Below are positions 26,648-34,677 of a DNA stretch of 56,955 nt, piece by piece. The first letter of the stretch is position 1. Each line of letters begins with the position of its first letter. Location: NCBI RefSeq assembly GCF_006228125.1, contig NZ_VDFY01000114.1, forward strand, positions 1-56,955, given 5' to 3'. This DNA is from Micromonospora orduensis (GTDB lineage Bacteria > Actinomycetota > Actinomycetes > Mycobacteriales > Micromonosporaceae). The translations under genes and the position numbers were made by a program. Below the pieces are notes generated by a model, which searched no databases, had not been told where the DNA came from, and worked only from the letters and a program-made list of their open reading frames with translations.

Positions 26648-26673
26648 GCTGACTTGCTCTAGCGAAAGTCAGC
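26648..26673. promoter_or_regulatory. Inverted repeat between hxlR-type gene and MFS gene
   Basis: GCTGACTT at 26648-26655 and AAGTCAGC at 26666-26673 form a perfect 8-bp inverted repeat with a 10-bp spacer. It sits 26 bp ahead of the MFS start. HxlR proteins bind inverted repeats in the shared promoter, so this is the likely operator. Confidence 0.6.
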
Positions 26674-26698
26674 GGAACTCCGACCTCAAGGACGCCCC

Positions 26699-28246
26699 GT
26701 GACCACTGACACCACCGCGCCGGCCGCAGCCGGCGCGGCCGTCACCGCCCGCTCGTCCCTTCGCGGCTCCCGGCCGGTGACTCTGCTCGCCATGTGCCTC
26801 GGCGCGATGATCACGTTTCTCCAGATCACCGCGACGGTCTCCGCACTGACCACCATCCAGCGCGACCTTCGGGTCGACCCGACCACCGTGATCTGGATCC
26901 CCAGCGCCTACACCCTGGTCGTGGCGAGCGTGGTGCTGTCCGCCGCCACCCTGGGCAACCGCTACGGTCGCAGGCGGGTGTTCGGCGCCGGCGTCGTCGC
27001 CATGATCATCGGCGGTGCCGTCGTGGCCGGCGCCCCCACCGTCGCCTGGGTGATCGCCGGGCAGCTGGTCGCGGGCCTCGGCGGCGCGCTGATCCTGCCG
27101 AACAGCCTGGCGATCCTGGGCGCCACGTTCACCGACCCGCACCGCCGCACCGAGGTGATCACCGCCTGGTCGGCCGCCTCCGGTGTCGGGCTCGCCGTCG
27201 GCCCGCTCATCGCCGGTGCGCTGCTGCGGCACCACTCGTGGCACAGCGTCTACCTGTCGACAATCGTGCTGGGCGTGATCACCCTCGTCGTCACCGCCGT
27301 CGGGGTGGCCGAGTCCCGGCCGAGCGCGGGTCGGCTCGACCTGCCCGGCCTGCTGCTCGGCACCGTCGCCATCGCCGCCGCCGTCTACGCCATGATCCAG
27401 GGCGGACGGAACGGCTACACCAGCCCCGTCGTGGCGACCACCTGGGTCGTCTCGGCCGCCGCGCTTGTCGCGTTCGTGCTTGTCGAGTTGCGGACCAGCG
27501 CGCCGATGCTCGACGTACGGCTGCTCCGGTCGCCGTCGTTCAGCGCCGTCATGGTGGTCGCCGCGGTGTCGCTGTTCGGCTTCACCGGTGTGGCGATTCT
27601 GCTCGTCCTCTTCCACGAACGTGCCCAGGCGCTCAGTCCGCTGGACACCGGCTGGCGGATGCTTGTGCTCTTCGGCACGTACGCGCTCGTGGCCTTCGCC
27701 GCCGGGCGGACGATCCGTCGTACCGGATTCAAGGCGCCGCTCACCCTCGGCCTGGTCCTCGGCGCGGTGGCCAGCTTCGGGTTGGCGGCCCAGGGGCCGA
27801 CCACGACGTTCGCGCACCGGTGGGCGCTGTTCGTCCTGTTCGGTGCCGCCTCCGCCCTGGTGGTGGCTCCGGCGACGGCGGCGGCGCTGGCCAGCGTCGC
27901 GCCCGCCCAGGCCGGCATGGCCTCCGGCGCGGTCAACGCGGCCCGCCAGGTGGGTTCCGTGCTCGGGTCGTCCCTGCTGGGCACCCTGCTCACCACCACG
28001 ATGCTGGCCGACCTGCCCGACCGCCTCGCCGCACACCAGGTCGCCGAACCCACCCGCACCGCCGTGCGGACGGCGGTGGCCGCCGGCGCGACAGGCGACC
28101 AACCGCTGCCCGATCCGGTCCGGTCCGCGATCGCCGAGGCCATGACCTCCGGAGTGCAGGCCGGCCTGCGGATCAACGGCATCGTCTTCCTCGTCACGGC
28201 CGTCCTCGCGCTCACGCTCATCCGCAACCGGCCGCACCAGCACTAG
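26699..28246 (+). CDS. MFS drug:H+ antiporter, DHA2 (EmrB/QacA) family
   Basis: A 515-aa transporter with about 14 membrane segments. Landmarks are ITFLQITATVSALTTIQRDL in helix 1, IPSAYTLVVASVVLSAATLG then NRYGRRRVF (motif A, about 75-85), GLGGALILPNSLAILG, and motif C-like GVGLAVGPLIAGALL. It probably exports a toxic organic compound. GTG start; the HxlR-type gene and its palindrome lie upstream, implying ligand-induced expression. Its stop is 2 bp from the convergent aldo-keto reductase stop. Confidence 0.9.
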   Translation: MTTDTTAPAAAGAAVTARSSLRGSRPVTLLAMCLGAMITFLQITATVSALTTIQRDLRVDPTTVIWIPSAYTLVVASVVLSAATLGNRYGRRRVFGAGVVAMIIGGAVVAGAPTVAWVIAGQLVAGLGGALILPNSLAILGATFTDPHRRTEVITAWSAASGVGLAVGPLIAGALLRHHSWHSVYLSTIVLGVITLVVTAVGVAESRPSAGRLDLPGLLLGTVAIAAAVYAMIQGGRNGYTSPVVATTWVVSAAALVAFVLVELRTSAPMLDVRLLRSPSFSAVMVVAAVSLFGFTGVAILLVLFHERAQALSPLDTGWRMLVLFGTYALVAFAAGRTIRRTGFKAPLTLGLVLGAVASFGLAAQGPTTTFAHRWALFVLFGAASALVVAPATAAALASVAPAQAGMASGAVNAARQVGSVLGSSLLGTLLTTTMLADLPDRLAAHQVAEPTRTAVRTAVAAGATGDQPLPDPVRSAIAEAMTSGVQAGLRINGIVFLVTAVLALTLIRNRPHQH

Positions 28247-28248
28247 GC

Positions 28249-29115
28249 TCACCCGCCGATGGCGTCCAACTCCTCGATCACTTTGGCCGGGAGCTTCAGG
28301 TCGACCGCGGCCATGTTGTCCCGCAGGTGCGCCACGCTCGACGTGCCGGGGATCAGCACGGTGGTGGGGGAGCGCTGGAGCAGCCAGGCGAGGGCGACCT
28401 GCTGCGGCGAGGCGTCCAGCCGGGCGGCGACCTCGTTCAGCGTGTCGGACTGCAAGGGCGTGAACCCGCCGAGCGGGAAGAACGCGGCGAACGCGATGTT
28501 CTCCGCGGCGCACCTGTCGACCAGGGCGTCGTCCTGCCGATTCGCCAGGTTGTAGAGGTTCTGGACAGTGACCACCGGGGCGATGGCCTGCGCCTCGGTG
28601 AGCTGGTCGGGCGTGACGTTGCTGAGCCCGAGGTGCCGGATCAGCCCCTCCTGCCGCAGTTCGGCGAGGGCGCCGAACTGCTCGGAGAGGGGAGCGTCGC
28701 CGGTGCCCTCCGCCACACCGACCCGCAGGTTGACCACGTCGAGGACGTCCAGGCCGAGGTGCTTGAGGTTGTCCCGGATCTGGGCCTTCAGTTCGTCCGG
28801 CTCCAGCGCCGGGATCCAGGACGCGTCGGCGCCGCGCCGCGCGCCGACCTTGGTGACCAGGTGCAGATCCTCGGGGTACGGGTGCAGCGCCTCGCGGATC
28901 AGCTCGTTGACCACCACCGGCCCGTAGAAGTCGCTGGTGTCGATGTGCCGGATGCCCCTGTCGACCGCCTCGCGGAGTACGGCGAGGGCCCCATCGCGGT
29001 CGAGGGGCGGGCCGAAAACACCCGGGCCCGCCAACTGCATCGCCCCGTAGCCCATCCGGCTCAGGGTGAGGCCGTCGGCCAGGGTCAGGGCACCGCCGGG
29101 CAGGTTCTCGCTCAT
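28249..29115 (-). CDS. Aldo/keto reductase
   Basis: A 288-aa TIM-barrel oxidoreductase. The catalytic Asp and Tyr (HIDTSDFYGP, about residue 50-60) and Lys (LVTKVGARRG, about 85) are present, and the NADPH-binding end AWLLQRSPTTVLIPGTSS is clear. At the place of the usual catalytic His (LLH motif) this protein has LDVVNLRVG, so the tetrad lacks His. Preceded by GAGGA 7 nt from the ATG; I reject the longer non-ATG start. It is divergent from the MmyB-type regulator, its probable controller. Confidence 0.9.
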   Translation of the reverse strand: MSENLPGGALTLADGLTLSRMGYGAMQLAGPGVFGPPLDRDGALAVLREAVDRGIRHIDTSDFYGPVVVNELIREALHPYPEDLHLVTKVGARRGADASWIPALEPDELKAQIRDNLKHLGLDVLDVVNLRVGVAEGTGDAPLSEQFGALAELRQEGLIRHLGLSNVTPDQLTEAQAIAPVVTVQNLYNLANRQDDALVDRCAAENIAFAAFFPLGGFTPLQSDTLNEVAARLDASPQQVALAWLLQRSPTTVLIPGTSSVAHLRDNMAAVDLKLPAKVIEELDAIGG

Positions 29116-29132
29116 GTCGTCCTCTATCCGTA

Positions 29133-29157
29133 TTCGGAGTTGATATGCGTCTCCGAA
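29133..29157. promoter_or_regulatory. Inverted repeat between AKR and MmyB-type regulator
   Basis: TTCGGAG at 29133-29139 and CTCCGAA at 29151-29157 form a perfect 7-bp inverted repeat with an 11-bp spacer. It lies 18 bp ahead of the reductase start and about 100 bp ahead of the regulator, a good position for repression of the reductase. Confidence 0.5.
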
Positions 29158-29254
29158 AGACTGTGCTCGGCACCCGCTCGGCGCGGCAGGGCGAGACGTT
29201 CCTGGTAGTGACACGACCAGTCACCGTCCGGCGAAGCGGCATACCGTCGGTGGC

Positions 29255-30136
29255 ATGGACGCGACGAACCCGCTCGGCGACTTCCTGCGTGCCCGCCGGG
29301 AGCAGACCAGCCCCGAGGACGTCGGGCTCGGCCCCGGCGTGGGCCTGCGCCGGGTGCCGGGGCTGCGGCGCGAGGAGGTGGCGATGCTGGCCGGCATCAG
29401 CGCCGACTACTACCTCCGATTGGAGCAGGGCCGCGAGCGGCATCCGTCGGTGCAGGTCCTCGATGCCCTCGCCGGGGTGCTGCGACTGGACCCGGAGGCG
29501 ACCGCGTACATGATCGGGCTGAGCCGTGCGCGGTCGCGGCGGGCGGCCCGACCGGCCGCCGATCGGGTGCCGGCCAGCATCCTGCACCTGCTGCGGCAGC
29601 TCGACATGCCGGCCTTCGTGCAGAACCGCTACCTCGACATCCTGGCCTCGAACCCGATGGCGAGGGCACTGTCGCCGAATCTCGCCCCGGGGGCCAACCG
29701 GCTCCGCGCGGTGTTCCTGGACCCGGCTGAGCGGGAGCTGTTCCGCGACTGGCGGCAGGCGATGCAGAGCGTGGTGGGGCAGATGCGTGCCGACTCGGGC
29801 GGGGCTGTCGACGACCCACGGTTGACGGCGCTGGTGGGGGAGCTGTCACTCAAGAGCGATTGCTTCCGTCAGCTGTGGGCGCGCCACGAGGTACGTCGGC
29901 GGGAGGGCGTGGTCAGCCGGCTGCGCCATCCCGAGGTGGGTGACCTCGACCTGTACTGCGACAAGCTCGCGGTCGCCGGCGCCGACGGGCAGCTCCTGGT
30001 GATCTACCACGCCGAGCCCGGGACGGAGTCCGCGCGTTCGCTGGCCCTGCTCGGCTCGATCGCGGCCAGTACGCCGGACGAGGTCTCGGACAGCCTCCGG
30101 CCGGGCGATCCGTCCCGCCTCTATCCGTCCGAGTGA
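29255..30136 (+). CDS. XRE-type regulator with MmyB-like ligand-binding domain
   Basis: A 293-aa regulator. The N-terminal helix-turn-helix contains RRVPGLRREEVAMLAGISAD then YYLRLEQGRERHPSVQVLDA (about 30-70). The C-terminal domain (about 105-270), with LDMPAFVQNRYLDILASNPM, PGANRLRAVFLD and LRHPEVGDLDLYCDKLAV, is the MmyB-like PAS-type ligand domain. Many actinobacterial members sit beside a single divergent oxidoreductase, as here, and regulate it. Confidence 0.88.
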   Translation: MDATNPLGDFLRARREQTSPEDVGLGPGVGLRRVPGLRREEVAMLAGISADYYLRLEQGRERHPSVQVLDALAGVLRLDPEATAYMIGLSRARSRRAARPAADRVPASILHLLRQLDMPAFVQNRYLDILASNPMARALSPNLAPGANRLRAVFLDPAERELFRDWRQAMQSVVGQMRADSGGAVDDPRLTALVGELSLKSDCFRQLWARHEVRRREGVVSRLRHPEVGDLDLYCDKLAVAGADGQLLVIYHAEPGTESARSLALLGSIAASTPDEVSDSLRPGDPSRLYPSE

Positions 30137-30250
30137 GCCGTGCGGATGCGCTCGGTCCGGCCCCGGGCGGAGGCGAGGACGAGCCGAGGTGCGGTAAGGG
30201 TGGATGTGGCGGTCGAGCCGTCGTGTCGTCCGGTGACGGACAGGGCGGGG

Positions 30251-30679
30251 TCAGCGTTCCTGAACGGACGGTGGCGGGGGCCGGTTGGCTCCGGACGTCT
30301 GCGGGGTTGGTGCGACGGGCAGGGGTCGATCGGCGGGTGGCCTCGCCGAACGCCGGCTGCGCATCCTCAGCTGAAGGATCCGGGCGGTGCCGGGGAGAGC
30401 GACGAGCAGGACGCCGATCACGGCCGCCAGCAACAACGCCACGCCTGTCGGCAGGGCCACGTGTGCCCCGAGGAACGTCACCTCGGCACGCTGTCCGTTC
30501 TGGAGTACGAAGATCAGAAGCAGCAGGAGAACGACCGCGAACACCACGGCGACGATCCACAGGTCCCCGATCCGCGAACGCCGCGCCGCGGGCGGGCGGG
30601 GCATCGGGCGAGCATCGGCGGGGCCGTCGTTCCCGTTGATGGTGGAGGCTGGGACGTGCCTGTCACGGGGTGCGGTCAT
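30251..30679 (-). CDS. LapA-domain (DUF1049) membrane protein
   Basis: A 142-aa protein with two membrane helices. After about 45 polar residues come IGDLWIVAVVFAVVLLLLLIF and a short loop NGQRAEVTFLGAHVALP, then a second helix VALLLAAVIGVLLVALP; this helix-loop-helix is the LapA/DUF1049 pattern. The C-terminal tail is basic and proline-rich. In E. coli LapA helps tune lipopolysaccharide synthesis; the actinobacterial role is unknown. Start ATG 30679 is likely; MPRPP at 30604 is an alternative. Confidence 0.72.
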   Translation of the reverse strand: MTAPRDRHVPASTINGNDGPADARPMPRPPAARRSRIGDLWIVAVVFAVVLLLLLIFVLQNGQRAEVTFLGAHVALPTGVALLLAAVIGVLLVALPGTARILQLRMRSRRSARPPADRPLPVAPTPQTSGANRPPPPSVQER

Positions 30680-31210
30680 GACGAACCGCCGCCTTCCGAT
30701 GGGGGTACCCCGGGGAGCCGACCGTCTGCGTGCGTCAGCGTGAGCGGAGCGAGGGGTGAGCCAGCGACACGCTGTCGGGGGCCGTCGTGCCGGTGCGGAA
30801 AGGCCGGCCAACGGTGCCACGGGGAGTCGGCGACCGGGCCGATGGGTGTGCGGCGGCGAGTACGGCAAGCGTACGCCTCCACGGCCGGCACCGCTGGGCA
30901 GGCACTTTCCGGTGCACCCGGCAGCGGCTGCCGATGCAGCCCGCACCGAAAGGGCGTACGGTGGACATGTCGCCCGGGGCCTCCGGTGGCCGCAGATGCC
31001 GTCGCCACCAGCCCGTCAGGGCCTTACCGATCGTCATCCCCATCGCCGCGACGTGCTGGTCGTGTTGGTTCATCGCCGACCACGTCCCCGCCGTCGGATT
31101 CACCGGTCACCGCACATTCGGATTCGCCGTGATGGCCGGTGGTGGGATCCGACCCGCGCGTGCACACCGTCCACGCACACGACCGCACGCCCAACCAGGG
31201 GGAGCACCAG
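30680..31210. other. 531-bp gap without a supported gene
   Basis: This stretch lies between the divergent LapA-type gene and the glycan operon. Several short frames are open but none has a ribosome site, motif or domain I can recognise. One plus-strand frame (31000-31140) shows a short hydrophobic run, RALPIVIPIAATCWSCWFIA, that could be a small membrane gene, but its N-terminus is arginine-rich and unconvincing. The promoter of the glycan operon is probably near the right end. Confidence 0.4.
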
Positions 31211-31384
31211 ATGAGAATCGCCCGACACAGGATCGTCAGCGCACTTCGTGACCGGGGCCAGCAGGCCCGGGCCGACTGGGTCGAGCGGGAGTTGCCGGAG
31301 CGGGTCGACCCGGCCAAGCACTCCGGGCTGCTCGCCACCCTGCACCTCGACCCGGCCGACCTCGCCGACGCGCCGTCCCCGTGA
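31211..31384 (+). CDS. 57-aa protein leading the glycan operon
   Basis: A small soluble protein, MRIARHRIVSALRDRG with the helix QQARADWVERELPERVDP and the ending LHLDPADLADAP. A strong GGGGGAG site is 6 nt ahead of the ATG and the stop overlaps the first glycosyltransferase by 4 bases, so it is translated. I do not recognise a family. The conserved-looking WVERELPERVDP core and the linkage to GT4 genes suggest a small accessory to the glycosyltransferases. Confidence 0.65.
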   Translation: MRIARHRIVSALRDRGQQARADWVERELPERVDPAKHSGLLATLHLDPADLADAPSP

Positions 31385-32385
31385 GGGTCGCGCTCCTCGG
31401 CCCGATCGCCTGGCGTACGCCCCCGCACCACTACGGCCCGTGGGAGCAGGTCACCGGCCTGCTCGCCGAGGGGCTGGTCAGTCATGGTGTGGACGTGACC
31501 CTCTTCGCGACCCTTGACTCCGTCACCTCCGCCCAGCTCGACGGCGTGAGCCCCCGGGGGTACGCGGACGCCCCCGACATGGACGGGCGGGTGTGGGAGG
31601 CGATGCACGTCTCCCACGCGCTGGCCCGCTCGGCGCAGTTCGACCTCGTGCACAGCCACCTCGACTGGCTGCCGCTGGCCTTCGCGGAGCACTGCGGCGC
31701 TCCGCTGCTCACCACCGTGCACGGCTTCTCCGGCGCGGGGATCCTGCCCGCGTACGCCCGGGCCCGCTCGTCCTACGTGTCGATCTCCGACGCGGACCGG
31801 GCTCCGGAGCTCGACTACGTCGCGACCGTGCACCACGGCGTCGACGTGAGCGGGCTGCCGTTCACAGGCGAGGCCGGCCCCGGGCTGGCCGCCTTCGGCC
31901 GGATCCACCCCGACAAGGGCACCCACACCGCCATCGAGATCGCCCGCCGCGCCGGCCGTTCCCTGACCATCTGCGGCATCGTCCAGGACGAGCGGTACTT
32001 CGCCGAGCAGGTGGCCCCGCACATCGACGGCGACCAGGTCGTCTTCCTCGGCTCGGTCGGGCCGCGACGGCGGGCCGAGGTGCTCGGCGCAAGCGCGGCA
32101 CTGCTGCACCCGATCGCCTTCGACGAGCCGTTCGGCCTGTCGGTGGTGGAGTCGATGGTCTGCGGCACTCCGGTCGTCGCGTACGCGCGCGGCTCGATGC
32201 CGGAGGTCGTCGATGAAGGGGTGACAGGATTCCTCGTCAGCAGCGTCGAGCAGGCCGTCGACGCGGTGACCCGGGCCGCCGCCCTCGACCGGGCCGACTG
32301 CCGGGAGCGGGCTCAGCAGCGTTTCAGCGCGGACCGGATGGTCACCGACTACCTCGCCGTCTACGACCAGCTCGTCCACGGCTGA
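31381..32385 (+). CDS. Glycosyltransferase family 4 (first)
   Basis: A 334-aa GT-B glycosyltransferase. The N-terminal domain has GPWEQVTGLLAEGLVSHGVD and LVHSHLDWLPLAF, and the C-terminal GT4 domain has AAFGRIHPDKGTHTAIEIA (about 173-192), HPIAFDEPFGLSVVESMV with the E-x7-E motif (about 240-257) and GTPVVAYARGSMPEVVDEG. It transfers a sugar from a nucleotide-sugar donor. No membrane segment or signal is seen, so it works in the cytoplasm. It begins a chain of two GT4s, a barrel protein and GH130. Confidence 0.88.
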   Translation: MRVALLGPIAWRTPPHHYGPWEQVTGLLAEGLVSHGVDVTLFATLDSVTSAQLDGVSPRGYADAPDMDGRVWEAMHVSHALARSAQFDLVHSHLDWLPLAFAEHCGAPLLTTVHGFSGAGILPAYARARSSYVSISDADRAPELDYVATVHHGVDVSGLPFTGEAGPGLAAFGRIHPDKGTHTAIEIARRAGRSLTICGIVQDERYFAEQVAPHIDGDQVVFLGSVGPRRRAEVLGASAALLHPIAFDEPFGLSVVESMVCGTPVVAYARGSMPEVVDEGVTGFLVSSVEQAVDAVTRAAALDRADCRERAQQRFSADRMVTDYLAVYDQLVHG

Positions 32386-32500
32386 ACCGCCGCCAGATCC
32401 GTTGCGCCGGCCACACACGCTGGCCGGCGTGCGCCCTCACCGCGTGAGGCTCGCCCCCCGTACCCAGGTGGCGGCCGACAACCGGAAGGCCCAACGTTCG

Positions 32501-33637
32501 ATGCCCAGCTACGGATTCCTCAGCACCCACCCACCGACACGGTGTGGACTGGCCACCTTCAACTCCGCCCTCGCCGCCCAGCTCACCGCCGACGGCACGC
32601 GCGGTGGCATCGTCCGCGTCACCGACCACGGCGACGACCAGCGGCCGGGGCCGGGGGTCGTGCACACGTGGTCGGCGCGTACCCCGGCCGGTTGGCGGGA
32701 CGCCGCGGCCGTCCTGAACACCTTCGACGTGGCAATCGTCCAGCACGAGTACGGCATCTATCCGGGCAACGACGGCGAGGACGTCCTGCCGTTGCTGCGT
32801 CGGCTCACCGTGCCGAGCATCGTGGTCCTGCACACCGTGCTCCGTCTGCCCTCCGCCCGGCAGAAGTCCCTGTTGGAGCGGATCGTCGCCACCGCCGGGG
32901 CGGTGGTCACGATGACCGACACAGCCCGGGACCGGCTGCTCGTCGGCTACGCCGTGCCGCCGGGCAAGGTGACGGTGATTCCGCACGGTGCCGCCGAGCT
33001 CTCCGGCGTACCCGTCGACAGGCGCGCCCGCCCGCACCTGCTGACCTGGGGGCTGATCGGCCCCGGCAAGGGCATCGAGTGGTCGTTGCGGGCGCTCGCG
33101 CGGTTGCAGGACCTGGAGCCGACACCCACCTACACGGTGGCGGGCCGCACCCACCCGAAGGTGATCGAGCACCACGGTGAGACGTACCGGGCGGGACTGC
33201 ACCAGCTCGGCGCCCAGTTGGGCGTCTCGCACGCCGTCGACTACCAGGACGTCTACCACGACCAGGAGTCTCTGGGGCGGTTGATCCGCTCCGCCGACGT
33301 GGTCGTGCTGCCCTACGACTCCCGTGAGCAGGTCACCTCAGGCGTGCTCATCGAGGCGGTGGCCGCCGGGGTGCCCGTCGTGGCCACGGCGTTCCCGCAC
33401 GCCGTCGAGCTGCTCACCGGTGGACCAGGTCTGGTCGTACCTCACCAGAACCCTGCGGCGTTGGCCACGGCGGTCCGGCGGATCCTCACCGAACCGGGCC
33501 TGAGCGCGCGACTGGCCGGCCGCGTCCGGCCACTGGCGGCGCATCTGCGCTGGCCGGCGGTGGCGGCCCGCTACGGCACCCTCGCCGAGCAGCTCGTCGA
33601 GGTCCGCCCGCCCGCGGTCAGCGCGGCGTCGGTGTGA
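32501..33637 (+). CDS. Glycosyltransferase family 4 (second)
   Basis: A 378-aa GT4 enzyme. Its start, MPSYGFLSTHPPTRCGLATF, is typical of a subgroup found beside GH130 genes. The C-terminal domain has TWGLIGPGKGIEWSLRALAR (about 182-201), VVLPYDSREQVTSGVLIEAV (about 268-287) and GVPVVATAFPHAVELL. ATG 32501 fits the family; the frame is open about 100 bp further up but the extension is arginine-rich. A 115-bp gap separates it from the first GT4, and its stop overlaps the next gene by 4 bases. Confidence 0.87.
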   Translation: MPSYGFLSTHPPTRCGLATFNSALAAQLTADGTRGGIVRVTDHGDDQRPGPGVVHTWSARTPAGWRDAAAVLNTFDVAIVQHEYGIYPGNDGEDVLPLLRRLTVPSIVVLHTVLRLPSARQKSLLERIVATAGAVVTMTDTARDRLLVGYAVPPGKVTVIPHGAAELSGVPVDRRARPHLLTWGLIGPGKGIEWSLRALARLQDLEPTPTYTVAGRTHPKVIEHHGETYRAGLHQLGAQLGVSHAVDYQDVYHDQESLGRLIRSADVVVLPYDSREQVTSGVLIEAVAAGVPVVATAFPHAVELLTGGPGLVVPHQNPAALATAVRRILTEPGLSARLAGRVRPLAAHLRWPAVAARYGTLAEQLVEVRPPAVSAASV

Positions 33638-34677
33638 CCGCGACCACCGGCCACCCGGCCGTCCGGCGCTGGTCGACGGCGCCCGCGCCGAGTTTCGCGC
33701 ACCTGAACCGGATGACCGACGACACCGGCCTGTTCGAGCACGCCCGGCACGCCATCGTCCGCCGCGAGCATGGCTACTGCACCGACGACGTGGCCCGTGG
33801 GCTGGTCGTGGCCAGCCGCGAGCCCGAGCCGACCGAAGCGGTGCTTCAGCTCGCGGAGCGCTACCTGGCGTTCCTGACCCACGCCCAGGACGCCGGTGGC
33901 GCCTTCCACAACCGGCTGGGGTACGACAGGCGCTGGACCGACGAACCCGGGGTCGGCGACTGGTGGGGCCGGGCCCTGTGGGGGCTGGGCACCGCCGTCT
34001 CGCGCAGCCCCGCCTCGTGGGTGCGCGAGGAGGCGCTGGTGGCCTTCAGCCGGGGCGCCACCCGGCGTTCCCCGGCACCACACGCGATGGCCTTCGCGGG
34101 GCTCGGCGCGGCCGAGGTGCTGCGCCGGCACCCGGGGCACATCACCGCGGCCGCACTGCTGGCGGACGCGGCCAGCGCCGTCGGCCCGGTGGGGGACGAC
34201 CCGCGTTGGTCCTGGCCGCGTCAGCAGTTGACGTACGCCAACCCCGCCCTCGCCGAGGTCGTCATCGCCGCCAGTCAGCTGCGGCACGGTGGCCCACCAC
34301 TCGACGACGGTCTTCGGATGTTGACCTGGCTGCGGGGCGTCCAACTCCACGACGGACGCCTGTCGGTCGTGCCCGCCGGAGGTTGGCGACGCGGGGCGGT
34401 ACGACTGCGCCACGACCAGCAGCCGATCGAGGTGGCCGCGCTCGCCGACGCCTGCGCCACCGCCGCCACGGTCACCGGTGATCCTGACTGGGAGACCGGG
34501 ATACGGCAGGCCGTCGGGTGGTTCCTCGGTGACAACGACGTCGGCACGCCGATGTGGGATCCGGCGACCGGCGGCGGCTACGACGGGCTGACCGCACACG
34601 GACCGAACCTCAACCAGGGGGCCGAGTCCACATTGGCGCTCATCTCCACCCTGCAACACGCGCGGCGGTGGTCGTGA
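33634..34677 (+). CDS. (alpha/alpha)6-barrel protein of the GT4-GH130 operon
   Basis: A 347-aa soluble protein. It is helix-rich with repeated motifs suggestive of an (alpha/alpha)6 toroid: TGLFEHARHAIVRREHGYCT and DDVARGLVVA (about 30-60), DWWGRALWGLGTAV (about 110), HAMAFAGLGAAEVL (about 150), and ADACATAATVTGD (about 275). The Y-C-T-D-D segment resembles active sites of glycan-processing barrels. Databases often call relatives glycosyltransferases, but I see no GT fold. It overlaps both neighbours by 4 bases, so it works with the GT4 and GH130 enzymes. Confidence 0.7.
   Translation: MTATTGHPAVRRWSTAPAPSFAHLNRMTDDTGLFEHARHAIVRREHGYCTDDVARGLVVASREPEPTEAVLQLAERYLAFLTHAQDAGGAFHNRLGYDRRWTDEPGVGDWWGRALWGLGTAVSRSPASWVREEALVAFSRGATRRSPAPHAMAFAGLGAAEVLRRHPGHITAAALLADAASAVGPVGDDPRWSWPRQQLTYANPALAEVVIAASQLRHGGPPLDDGLRMLTWLRGVQLHDGRLSVVPAGGWRRGAVRLRHDQQPIEVAALADACATAATVTGDPDWETGIRQAVGWFLGDNDVGTPMWDPATGGGYDGLTAHGPNLNQGAESTLALISTLQHARRWS

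Noticed and set aside
26669..29587. Very long minus-strand frame of over 900 codons across the MFS and reductase genes
   Set aside because: It runs antisense to the MFS gene and out of frame with the reductase; composition is typical of a third-position GC artefact.
30735..31103. Minus-strand frame in the same gap
   Set aside because: Arginine/proline-rich, no recognised domain and no ribosome site.
30787..31251. Plus-strand frame before the glycan operon with a short hydrophobic run
   Set aside because: Arginine-rich, no ribosome site, overlaps the well supported 57-aa gene; too weak to call a gene.
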